A stretch of DNA of 33,641 nt from Saccharofermentans sp. (GTDB lineage: Bacteria; Bacillota; Clostridia; Saccharofermentanales; Saccharofermentanaceae), in the NCBI GenBank assembly GCA_024692235.1, contig JAILMW010000035.1, forward strand, positions 1-33,641, written 5' to 3'. Below are positions 1-6,731 of this stretch, piece by piece. The position numbers were made by a program, and so were the translations under genes. The notes below the pieces were generated by a model. The model ran no database searches. It saw nothing but the letters and a program-made list of their open reading frames with translations, and was not told the origin of the DNA. Positions within the stretch are counted from its first letter, which is position 1. Every line of letters begins with the position of its first letter.

Positions 1-403
1 GCTCCTTACAGCTTACAGCGAAGGCTACTACGATGACAGCTTCTCAAGATCCGGTTATCCTTCCGTATCCTATACTTACGGCGGTGATGAGATCTGCATC
101 TATGTATCTCCCGATACTGCGATCATCACAGGCGCAGAGGAAACAACTGATACAGAGCCCTCTGCCGAGACATACATCTCTACTTGGGTAGAGATCGACG
201 GAGTTCGTTATTACTACGATGAGAACGGTAACCTTGCAACAGGTATGCAGTTCATCGACGGTTCTATCTATATTTTCAATGATAACGGCGCTATGATGAC
301 CGGCTGGGTATATTACCACGGTGGTCTTTTCTATCTCAATTCCGACGGAGCACTCCAGAGAGGATTGATGATAATTGACGGAAAATTGCACCTCATCTAC
401 TGA
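1..403 (+). CDS. C-terminal part of a secreted wall-binding repeat protein (5' end outside window)
   Basis: The frame is open from base 2 and ends at TGA 401-403, giving about 133 residues with no start in the window. The last 75 or so residues contain repeats of the choline-binding/cell-wall-binding type (CW_binding_1 family): WVEIDGVRYYYDENGNLATG, then segments built around FNDNGAMMTGW and YLNSDGALQRG, with regular aromatic and Gly-Trp positions. Such repeats anchor extracellular enzymes or adhesins to wall glycans or teichoic acids. An acidic Thr/Glu stretch (AEETTDTEPSAE) separates them from an upstream segment that I cannot assign. The catalytic or adhesive part lies outside the window, so its function is unknown. 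A strong terminator follows within 30 bases, so this is the last gene of its unit. Confidence 0.8.
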   Translation, partial: LLTAYSEGYYDDSFSRSGYPSVSYTYGGDEICIYVSPDTAIITGAEETTDTEPSAETYISTWVEIDGVRYYYDENGNLATGMQFIDGSIYIFNDNGAMMTGWVYYHGGLFYLNSDGALQRGLMIIDGKLHLIY

Positions 404-430
404 TTTCCGATAACAGTAACTGTCACTTAC

Positions 431-464
431 GGCTCCGGAGGACACAACTCCGGAGCCTTTTGTT
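431..464 (+). terminator. Rho-independent terminator of the wall-repeat gene
   Basis: A perfect 10-bp stem (GGCTCCGGAG / CTCCGGAGCC) closes a 7-base loop and is followed directly by TTTTGTT. It lies 28 bases after the stop codon of the upstream gene. Confidence 0.9.
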
Positions 465-524
465 ATGCCTGCATAAAACCGTTGGTGCAATCTGCCGATT
501 GTCAATATTTTGTGAACTTGTCGC

Positions 525-554
525 TTGATTTTACATTATAACGCTCGTTATACT
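525..554 (+). promoter_or_regulatory. Candidate sigma-A promoter of the ChW hydrolase gene
   Basis: TTGATT (525-530) and TATACT (549-554) are separated by 18 bp, close to the consensus for the main vegetative sigma factor. The expected start of transcription is near 561. That leaves about 40 bases of leader before the ATG at 600 and only about 15 before the alternative TTG at 576. Confidence 0.5.
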
Positions 555-599
555 CTTCGTGAGTTTGTGTATTAATTGGTTGGGCAGGTTAAAAGAGTT

Positions 600-2621
600 A
601 TGAACAAGCGAAGCACCATTACCGGTGCCGTTATCACCTTAATGGTGGCGGCACTGTTTATAATTGCGTTACCGTTTTCACGTAAGAGCGATCCCGTCTA
701 TGCAGATCAGACAGTTCACTACAGCGCCAGAAGAACGGTCGTAAAGCAACTGAACAGTTCCAATAGCATGACCTACTATGTCATTGAACCTGATAATGCA
801 GGTACTTATCCTGCTGTCATCATGTTCCACGGCACGGGCGGAGTCGGAGACGTTAGCGACCTCGAAGCCAGAGCAAATAACTGGATGGCGTCAGGCACAT
901 TAGATCCCGTTGTATTCATTGTTCCTGACATCGGACCTAATACCGGTGATAAGTCTCATCATTTCAATAAAACCAAAATAGGAAATACCGATAAGACAAA
1001 GCTCGACTTCCTTATCGATGACATCTATTCAGGAGCAGCAAGTTCCAAGATCGATACTTCCGCAGATCTTTCAGTGGCGGGATTCTCCCTCGGCGGTTGC
1101 TCTTCTCTAGATGCGGGTATCAGACGTAACGACGTTATCGTTAACGTCGGTGCATTCAGCTCCAACAGTCTTTTCTATCCCAATCCTCCCTTTACGGTCA
1201 ACTGGGGATGGTACATGGATCCTTCTCAGATCGTCTATTCTTCGGATCCCGATGCGCACCGATTCCTGACAGCCAGCGCGGTAGAGACTACTGACGGCAA
1301 TCCCTACACATCCAAGAAGACTGTTGAATTCTACGCGAGCATAATGCCCGCCGAGTACAGTTTCACGACTTATATATTCTCTTCGGGTTACCATAACAGC
1401 GAACTTCTCTACAGGGAACTTTATATGTATCTGTACTTTATTCAGAACGATGTACTTCCCTCTGAAGAACAATGCAGGAGTGCAACATACGATTCATTCG
1501 CAACTCCTACAACCGTTTCTACAACTGCTGCAACAGCAACATCAACAACGGCAGCTCCAGCTCCCACAACTACAACAACCGCTACACCGGCAACGACAGT
1601 CGCACCCACAGTTGCGACTGCTCAGACAACGGCTGCGACTGCAACACCAACGACAGCTGCAACTGCTGTTCCCACAGAGACAACGTCAGTTACTGCACCA
1701 ATAGCACCTGCGCCTTCGGCTGAAGTTCTGAATGCTACAAGAAGTCCGGTATCGGTTAACTACTCTACTCATGTTCAGAATATCGGCTGGCAGCCTTATG
1801 TCGCTGACGGCGTCATGGCAGGTACGGAAGGTCAGTCTCTTCGCCTTGAAGCCATGGCGATAAACATATCTTCCGATATGGATCTGGGAGTGCGCTACTG
1901 CACTCATGTCCAGAACATAGGCTGGCAGGATTGGGTATACGACGGTGCCGCTGCAGGAACCGAGGGCTTAAGCTATCGTCTCGAAGGTCTTAAGATCGAA
2001 CTTACGGGATCCGATGCTGAGAACTACGACATCTACTACAGAGTCCATGTACAGAATATCGGTTGGATGGACTGGGTGTCTAACGGTCAGATGGCCGGTA
2101 CAGAGGGGCAGTCTCTCCGCCTTGAAGGATTACAGATAAAGGTTCTTCCCAAGGGCACTTCTCCCGACATCATCTCCTACAATACTCATGTTGAGAATAT
2201 CGGCTGGCAGTCCTACGTTACCGACGGTGTTATGGCAGGTACTACAGGACAGTCTCTCCGCCTTGAAGGCATCCATATCGATGTGACAGGACTTGAAGGT
2301 GTAGGCGTCGAGTACAGGACACATATCCAGAACATAGGCTGGGAGGAAGGCTGGACTGCTGACGGAGGATTCTCAGGTACTGAAGGACAGTCCCTTCGTC
2401 TTGAAGCAATAGAGATCCGCCTTACAGGCGAGAATGCATCACAATATGACATCTACTACAAAGTCCATGTACAGAACTTCGGTTGGACAGGATGGGCTTC
2501 TGACGGTGCTTCCTGCGGAAGTGCAGGTTATTCCTACAGACTTGAAGGGATCGAGATAATGGTTGTTCCCGCCGGTTCTCCTGCTCCGGGATCTACGGCG
2601 AATGCTTTCTATCAGATGTAA
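600..2621 (+). CDS. Secreted alpha/beta hydrolase with Thr-rich linker and six ChW repeats
   Basis: The 673-residue product has a signal peptide (KR, then a hydrophobic run, cleavage probably after VYA near residue 35). The hydrolase domain spans roughly residues 45-300: HGTGG near residue 77 is a likely oxyanion loop, and GFSLGG (nucleophile S163) is the elbow of an esterase/feruloyl-esterase-like alpha/beta hydrolase. A Thr/Ala/Pro linker (about 310-380) leads to six tandem repeats (386-657) of the pattern HVQNIGW..W..DG...GTEGQSLRLE, matching the Clostridial hydrophobic-W (ChW, PF07538) family. ChW repeats are thought to mediate surface attachment or macromolecular interaction. A TTG at 576 would add eight residues. 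I chose ATG 600 because it directly precedes the charged n-region and fits the promoter. Neither start has a strong ribosome binding site. The substrate is unknown; a carbohydrate or acyl ester is a guess. Confidence 0.85.
   Translation: MNKRSTITGAVITLMVAALFIIALPFSRKSDPVYADQTVHYSARRTVVKQLNSSNSMTYYVIEPDNAGTYPAVIMFHGTGGVGDVSDLEARANNWMASGTLDPVVFIVPDIGPNTGDKSHHFNKTKIGNTDKTKLDFLIDDIYSGAASSKIDTSADLSVAGFSLGGCSSLDAGIRRNDVIVNVGAFSSNSLFYPNPPFTVNWGWYMDPSQIVYSSDPDAHRFLTASAVETTDGNPYTSKKTVEFYASIMPAEYSFTTYIFSSGYHNSELLYRELYMYLYFIQNDVLPSEEQCRSATYDSFATPTTVSTTAATATSTTAAPAPTTTTTATPATTVAPTVATAQTTAATATPTTAATAVPTETTSVTAPIAPAPSAEVLNATRSPVSVNYSTHVQNIGWQPYVADGVMAGTEGQSLRLEAMAINISSDMDLGVRYCTHVQNIGWQDWVYDGAAAGTEGLSYRLEGLKIELTGSDAENYDIYYRVHVQNIGWMDWVSNGQMAGTEGQSLRLEGLQIKVLPKGTSPDIISYNTHVENIGWQSYVTDGVMAGTTGQSLRLEGIHIDVTGLEGVGVEYRTHIQNIGWEEGWTADGGFSGTEGQSLRLEAIEIRLTGENASQYDIYYKVHVQNFGWTGWASDGASCGSAGYSYRLEGIEIMVVPAGSPAPGSTANAFYQM
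1755..2566 (+). repeat. Six tandem ChW repeats within the hydrolase gene
   Basis: Six in-frame units of about 43-50 codons each carry the core HVQNIGW, an internal DG...AGTEGQSLRLE box and alternating hydrophobic residues after it. Units 1, 3, 4 and 5 share the GQSLRLE wording. Units 2 and 6 read SYRLEG and are more divergent, and unit 5 has an insertion after GW. Confidence 0.85.
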
Positions 2622-2650
2622 TTGATTTCATTCATATCTTCCCAAATTTC

Positions 2651-2690
2651 AAAGACCCTCTTCAGTTACAATAATGTAGAGGGTCTTTAA
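2651..2690 (+). terminator. Rho-independent terminator after the ChW hydrolase gene
   Basis: AAAGACCCTCT (2651-2661) pairs with AGAGGGTCTTT (2678-2688) around a 16-base loop. The run of T at the end is short and lies partly within the stem. It is 30 bases after the stop codon. Confidence 0.75.
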
Positions 2691-2833
2691 TTAGTATGGC
2701 GGATTTATTGATTTTTAAGATCGGGTAAATGATCTATACTCAGATGATCTTTCCCCGTTATTGAAGAGATCAAAAGGTATCAATATACTCATAGTATCGG
2801 AAGGCCTTCAACTAAGAATAAGGGGGAACGAAT

Positions 2834-2875
2834 ATGGATTATCTTAGAGATCTTTTCGGTTATTTCGGAAGATAA
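2834..2875 (+). CDS. 13-residue peptide ORF with very strong ribosome binding site
   Basis: ATG at 2834 opens MDYLRDLFGYFGR followed by TAA. AGGGGG (2821-2826) lies 7 bases upstream, a near-ideal ribosome binding site. A rho-independent terminator begins 25 bases after the stop, and the upstream gene is closed off by its own terminator at 2651-2690, so the ORF sits in its own short unit. TATACT at 2735-2740 is a possible -10, with only a poorly spaced TTGATT 21 bp before it. The peptide is rich in aromatic residues, has two Asp and two Arg, and lacks a signal sequence. I do not recognise it. It could be a true micropeptide, a regulatory leader or the visible part of a small RNA. Function unknown. 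Confidence 0.5.
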   Translation: MDYLRDLFGYFGR

Positions 2876-2897
2876 TGGATATCTTTTCGAACCGAAG

Positions 2898-2924
2898 AAA
2901 GCGGACCCGCAAGGTCCGCTTTTT
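2898..2924 (+). terminator. Rho-independent terminator of the mini-ORF unit
   Basis: GCGGACC (2901-2907), loop CGCAA, GGTCCGC (2913-2919), then five T. AAA before the stem extends the pairing, so it may also weakly end the convergent CBS gene. Confidence 0.85.
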
Positions 2925-2931
2925 AAATCCT

Positions 2932-3396
2932 TTATTTTCCTACGGATTCCTCATTCATGAACTCTTCAAGGCTCAATGAATTCTCATAGAAGTACTTGAT
3001 GACTACGCTTCTTGTAACGATACCGATAAAGATACCTCTGTCATCTACTATGGGGATAAAGTTACTTCCGAGAACTCTTAACAGCAGCTCGTCGATCTTA
3101 GCCATGATATTAACTGGAGGATTCTTCTCCCCTGAAAGCTTTAAGTTGATATTACTTATCTTAAGCTTCTCCAGATCCTCTATCGGAACCGTGTGGGGCT
3201 CCCCGCCCTCTCCGTCCACGATAAGCCAGAGAAGATCGCCTTCACTTAACGTACCGACATACTCTCCGTCGCGATTAAGCACCGGAACGGCAGTATATCC
3301 GTGATGATGAAGTTTCTCCAAAGCCTGACGAACGGTAAAATCATCGTAAACATAGGCTACTTCAGCCTTAGGTCTCATAAAGAATGCTATATTCAT
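2932..3396 (-). CDS. CBS-domain pair protein
   Basis: The 154-residue product consists almost entirely of two CBS domains. The first (about residues 1-60) contains YTAVPVLNRDGEYVGTLSEGDLL. The second (about 96-140) contains NFIPIVDDRGIFIGIVTRSVV. Stand-alone CBS pairs bind adenine nucleotides or similar ligands and often act as sensors or regulatory subunits. The ligand cannot be predicted here. There is no extra catalytic or DNA-binding domain. The likely ribosome binding site, AGGAG, lies about 13 bases upstream inside a small palindrome (see findings). The gene converges on the mini-ORF unit and is separated by about 100 bases from the ABC-F gene upstream. Confidence 0.85.
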   Translation of the reverse strand: MNIAFFMRPKAEVAYVYDDFTVRQALEKLHHHGYTAVPVLNRDGEYVGTLSEGDLLWLIVDGEGGEPHTVPIEDLEKLKISNINLKLSGEKNPPVNIMAKIDELLLRVLGSNFIPIVDDRGIFIGIVTRSVVIKYFYENSLSLEEFMNEESVGK

Positions 3397-3497
3397 AACA
3401 GATAGGAATCTCCTATTGATCTTCTATTATCGGATACTCTAAGAATAGCTTACTTCGGCGTGCGAATCCATATCAGAGCAAGTCAAATTTAGGGTAA

Positions 3498-5105
3498 TTA
3501 CTCCGGCATGTTCTCGGCCTTCCACTCGAGATATTCGTCGTACTCCATCCTCTTGTCGATGATGCCGCCCGGAACGATCTCAATGATCCTGTTTGCTACC
3601 GTATTAACGAGCTCACGGTCGTGTGAATAGAACACGATTGAACCCGGGAACTTCTTGATACCTTCATTAAGCGCCGTAATGGACTCAAGATCTAAGTGGT
3701 TAGTAGGATCGTCGAAGATAAGAACGTTGGCATTAACGAGCATCTGACGAGAGAGCATACATCTTACCTTCTCTCCTCCGGATAATACGTTAGCCTTCTT
3801 AAGAGCCTCCTCGCCGGAGAAGAGCATCCTTCCTAAGAATCCTCTTACATAGCTCTCATTCTGATCCTTGGAATACTGCCTGAGCCAGTCTACAAGAGAT
3901 AAGTCGCAGTTATCGAAGAACTCCGAATTATCCTTAGGAAGATAAGATCTTGATGTTGTTACGCCCCACTTGACTTCACCTTCGTAGTCACTCTCCGGAA
4001 CAACGCCTGCAAGGATATCAAGAAGGTGAGTAACTGCCACTTCATCCTTACTTACAACGCCGATGCGGTCGCCTTTCTCCATAGTAAAGGAAATATCGTT
4101 CAAAGTCTGTCTGTTGCCTTTATTTGCCGTAAGGTTCTTTACGAAGAGAACGTCGTTACCGATCTCACGCTCCTGCGTAAATGAGATAAAAGGATATCTT
4201 CTGGAGGAAGCAAGCACCTCAGGAAGCTCCATATTCTCAAGGAGCTTCTTACGGCTCGTAGCCTGCTTGGACTTGGAAGCATTTGCCGAGAACCTCGCGA
4301 TAAAGTCCTGAAGTTCCTTCCTTCTTGCCTCGATCTTCTTCGTCTGATCTTTAAGCTGGCGAAGAGAGAGCTGAGTGTACTCGTACCAGAAATCGTAGTT
4401 ACCCTGGAAGAGCGTTACTTTACTGAAGTCGATATCGACTATGTGCGTACATACCTTATTAAGGAAGTGTCTGTCGTGAGATACGACAAGAACGCAGTTC
4501 TCATAGTCCATGAGATAGTTCTCGAGCCAGCGGCAGCTGTTAAGATCCAGGTGGTTCGTAGGCTCGTCGAGAAGAAGATAGTCGGGCTCGCCGAAGAGTG
4601 CCTGCGCGAGAAGCACCTTCACCTTCTGTCCTCCCGTAAGATCCTTCATGGGACGCTCGTAGTAATCTTCACCAAGACCCAAGCCCTGAAGGAGGATCTC
4701 CGCATTACTCTCTGCGGACCATCCGTCCAGCTCTGCAAATTCGCCCTCCAGCTCGCCTAATAAGATACCGTCCTCGTCGTTGAAGTCAGGCTTGGAATAA
4801 AGCCTCTCCTTCTCCTTCATGATCTCATAAAGCCTCTTGTGACCCATTATTACAGTCTGTCTTACGGTATATTCATCGTACTTGAAGTGGTCCTGCTCAA
4901 GTACGGCAAGACGCTCGTTCTTGGGAATATTTACAAAGCCCTTCTGAGGCTCGATCTCACCTGAGATTATCTTAAGGAATGTGGACTTACCTGCACCGTT
5001 GGCGCCGATTATTCCATAGCAGCAACCCTTATTGAACTGGACATTTACGCCCTCGAAAAGCTTACGCGCACCAAAGCGCAGTCCTACATTAGAAACGTCG
5101 ATCAT
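3498..5105 (-). CDS. ABC-F family ATPase (YkpA/YbiT-like) with degenerate second nucleotide site
   Basis: The 535-residue soluble protein has two ABC ATPase domains and no membrane segment, typical of ABC-F proteins, which bind the ribosomal E site and act on stalled or antibiotic-bound ribosomes. Domain 1 is canonical: GANGAGKST (34-42), LTGGQ (156-160), Walker B LLLDEPTNHLD (177-187), H210. A basic linker (about 240-310) is followed by domain 2. Its Walker A position (about 349-360) reads GVVSKDEVAVTH, without the usual GKS/T, and its Walker B reads FDDPTNHLD, with Asp where the catalytic Glu normally is. LSGGE (441-445) and H495 are kept. Ribosome binding site GGAG is 7 bases upstream. The gene follows the SDR gene by 12 bases in one operon. 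Housekeeping-type ABC-F is more likely than a drug-resistance type, but this is not proved. Confidence 0.9.
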   Translation of the reverse strand: MIDVSNVGLRFGARKLFEGVNVQFNKGCCYGIIGANGAGKSTFLKIISGEIEPQKGFVNIPKNERLAVLEQDHFKYDEYTVRQTVIMGHKRLYEIMKEKERLYSKPDFNDEDGILLGELEGEFAELDGWSAESNAEILLQGLGLGEDYYERPMKDLTGGQKVKVLLAQALFGEPDYLLLDEPTNHLDLNSCRWLENYLMDYENCVLVVSHDRHFLNKVCTHIVDIDFSKVTLFQGNYDFWYEYTQLSLRQLKDQTKKIEARRKELQDFIARFSANASKSKQATSRKKLLENMELPEVLASSRRYPFISFTQEREIGNDVLFVKNLTANKGNRQTLNDISFTMEKGDRIGVVSKDEVAVTHLLDILAGVVPESDYEGEVKWGVTTSRSYLPKDNSEFFDNCDLSLVDWLRQYSKDQNESYVRGFLGRMLFSGEEALKKANVLSGGEKVRCMLSRQMLVNANVLIFDDPTNHLDLESITALNEGIKKFPGSIVFYSHDRELVNTVANRIIEIVPGGIIDKRMEYDEYLEWKAENMPE

Positions 5106-5117
5106 TATCGTTCTCCA

Positions 5118-5900
5118 TTATTTCTTTTCTTTATTTACTTTCATGAACATCAGCATCAAAGAGACAGGTACTATCTTTGACACTACGTGAAGGAGCTTCT
5201 GCGAAATGCCGTAGACATAAAGGCATCTGCCGCTCTTATGTGCTTTCAACGAAGCTTTTGCAAGCTTATCGGGATCTGCCACTATTAACTTTCGAAAGCC
5301 CGTGAACTCCGATGACTTGCCGTCAGTAGCATTAGACTGGAACTCCGTATTAACGGGACCCGGGCACACAGCAGTAGCAGTAATTCCCGAAGGCTTAAGT
5401 TCTACGCTCAATGCCCTCGTAAAAGAAGTTACGTATGACTTCGATGCGGCATATACGGTAAACGTAGGCTGAGGAAGGAAAGCCGCCGAAGAAGCGACAT
5501 TTACTATCCCGGAGCCTTTGCTCATATAAGGGATGCAGACTCTTGTAAGAAGAGTCAGAGCTCTGCAGTTAACATCCAAAGTCGCACCAAGGGCTTCAAC
5601 GGACTGCTCCTCAAAAAGAGCCCTCTTGCCAAGTCCCGCACAATTGATGAGAAGCTTAACATTATACTCGCCCGAAGAGAGCTTTGAAGAAATATCTGAT
5701 ACGGCAGAACGATCCCCCAGATCCAGGGGAACAGGTACGATCCTGTCATCTTTAAAATCGGACTTAAGCTCATTAAGCTTGTCTTCTCTTCTTGCCACGA
5801 CCCATATCTGTTCGTATCCGTTCTTATCCAGGGACAATTCTCTCACATAGGCCTTTCCGATGCCCGAAGAAGCTCCCGTAACAATAGCGATATCCTTCAT
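5118..5900 (-). CDS. Short-chain dehydrogenase/reductase (SDR)
   Basis: The 260-residue classical SDR has the nucleotide-binding motif TGASSGIG (8-15), NCAG (86-89, the NNAG variant), catalytic Ser around 137-138 and YAASK (Y150, K154). PGPVNTEF near 180 fits the substrate-loop start of the family. It probably reduces or oxidises a small ketone/alcohol with NAD(P)H; R37-R38 (VARRED) suggests NADP preference. The C-terminus carries a hydrophobic stretch (VSLMLMFM) and a Lys-rich end that could associate with the membrane. Ribosome binding site CGGAG lies 5 bases before ATG. It is the first gene of a two-gene operon with the ABC-F ATPase, preceded by a good promoter. The substrate is unknown. 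Confidence 0.9.
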   Translation of the reverse strand: MKDIAIVTGASSGIGKAYVRELSLDKNGYEQIWVVARREDKLNELKSDFKDDRIVPVPLDLGDRSAVSDISSKLSSGEYNVKLLINCAGLGKRALFEEQSVEALGATLDVNCRALTLLTRVCIPYMSKGSGIVNVASSAAFLPQPTFTVYAASKSYVTSFTRALSVELKPSGITATAVCPGPVNTEFQSNATDGKSSEFTGFRKLIVADPDKLAKASLKAHKSGRCLYVYGISQKLLHVVSKIVPVSLMLMFMKVNKEKK

Positions 5901-5931
5901 CTTAACTCCGATATATTTCTTTTACTGCAAC

Positions 5932-5961
5932 AGTATATATGAACCATACACTCTTTTTCAA
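5932..5961 (-). promoter_or_regulatory. Sigma-A promoter of the SDR/ABC-F operon
   Basis: On the minus strand, TTGAAA (5956-5961) and TATACT (5932-5937) are spaced 18 bp. Each hexamer matches consensus at five of six positions. The expected leader is about 25 bases, and the site lies just beyond the terminator hairpin of the preceding unit. Confidence 0.65.
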
Positions 5962-5994
5962 ACAATTGCCCACGAAGCAGGAAGCTTCATGGGC
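5960..5994 (-). terminator. Probable terminator of the seven-gene minus-strand run
   Basis: An 11-bp stem (GCCCATGAAGC / GCTTCGTGGGC, one G-T pair) with loop TTCCT occurs 26 bases after the stop of the last gene. The following AATTGTTTG is only a weak T-run, so termination may be partial. Confidence 0.6.
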
Positions 5995-6019
5995 AGATAA
6001 GGATCTGTTGCAGTTCGCT

Positions 6020-6688
6020 TTATTTCTTCTTGAATAGCCCCAACAATCCTCCGCGTTCCTTTCGATCACTCTCATATGGAGTTACGGGCTCTCTTGCAGG
6101 TATCACCGGCTGCGTCCTCTTACTGTCCTTAGGTTCAGGATCGTGCCTAAAAGGATCTATAGACTGCTTTGGCGTAAACTCCGAAGAAGGACGGAAAGTC
6201 GTACTATGCTTCTTATGTTCTGCCAGCGCTGCAGTAAAACTGGGTCTTTGTTCGTTCTCTGCTTCTCTTACTTCTTCGACGAGCTCTTCTTCCTTGCTCT
6301 CTCCCGAAGCCGCTGCGGCAGCGTGATTGACTGACGCACTCACAGGTCTCTTTATAGGACCTTTACCGGCCTTAAAGGGATTAACATCCTGCTTCTTACG
6401 AGCAGGTGCGGGAATAAACCCCGTAGCTATACCGGGCTTAGCCTGCTTAGGCTCTGTATCAGCCGCAGCTTGGACTTCTTCTCCGTCTTCATTCTTTATC
6501 TTCTTAAATGGTGAAGGTCTTGCAGTATCCTTTTTCTCTACGACAGGAGGCACAAAACCCGTTGCGATAGCCGGAGCTTGGGATTTTTCCTTGACTGCCT
6601 TCTCAAATGCCATAGCGGCTACCGTGGGCTCAGAATGTGAGTTGAGCGAGGTGCCGTTTAAGTGGCTCATCGAGTCATTTCTTGCCAT
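6020..6688 (-). CDS. Low-complexity cytoplasmic protein with repeated short motifs
   Basis: I do not recognise a family. The 222-residue product is rich in Pro, Lys, Glu, Ala and Ser and has no signal peptide or membrane segment. It is probably mostly disordered. Short motifs recur: IATGFVP (41-47) and IATGFIP (87-93); PFKK (60), PFKA (104) and PFRH (179). KRPVSASVNHA (113-123) is nearly the same as KRPMSASVDHA in the cytoplasmic tail of the upstream gene product, and RPSFTAAL (148-155) resembles RPEFSNAAAL there. The C-terminus GLLGLFKKK could be a membrane-touching amphipathic end. AAGGAG lies 11 bases before the ATG, a rather long spacing. The gene follows the surface protein gene by 43 bases and is the last of the run. 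Scaffold or adaptor function is inference only. Confidence 0.75.
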   Translation of the reverse strand: MARNDSMSHLNGTSLNSHSEPTVAAMAFEKAVKEKSQAPAIATGFVPPVVEKKDTARPSPFKKIKNEDGEEVQAAADTEPKQAKPGIATGFIPAPARKKQDVNPFKAGKGPIKRPVSASVNHAAAAASGESKEEELVEEVREAENEQRPSFTAALAEHKKHSTTFRPSSEFTPKQSIDPFRHDPEPKDSKRTQPVIPAREPVTPYESDRKERGGLLGLFKKK

Positions 6689-6731
6689 CTTTATAGATGC
6701 TCCTTGTTCAAAACTTCTTCTCTTTAAGAGA

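Noticed and set aside
576..599. TTG start adding eight residues to the ChW hydrolase
   Set aside because: It lies only about 15 bases after the predicted transcription start, and the extension would precede a normal signal peptide. ATG 600 is preferred, though not proved.
1450..1723. Gln/Leu-rich and Asn/Ser/Cys-rich frames overlapping the linker of the ChW hydrolase
   Set aside because: Alternate-frame readings of a repetitive ACA/GCA-rich Thr/Ala linker.
1755..2566. Possible CRISPR-like or satellite repeat array
   Set aside because: The repeats are in-frame, protein-level ChW units of uneven length without constant spacers.
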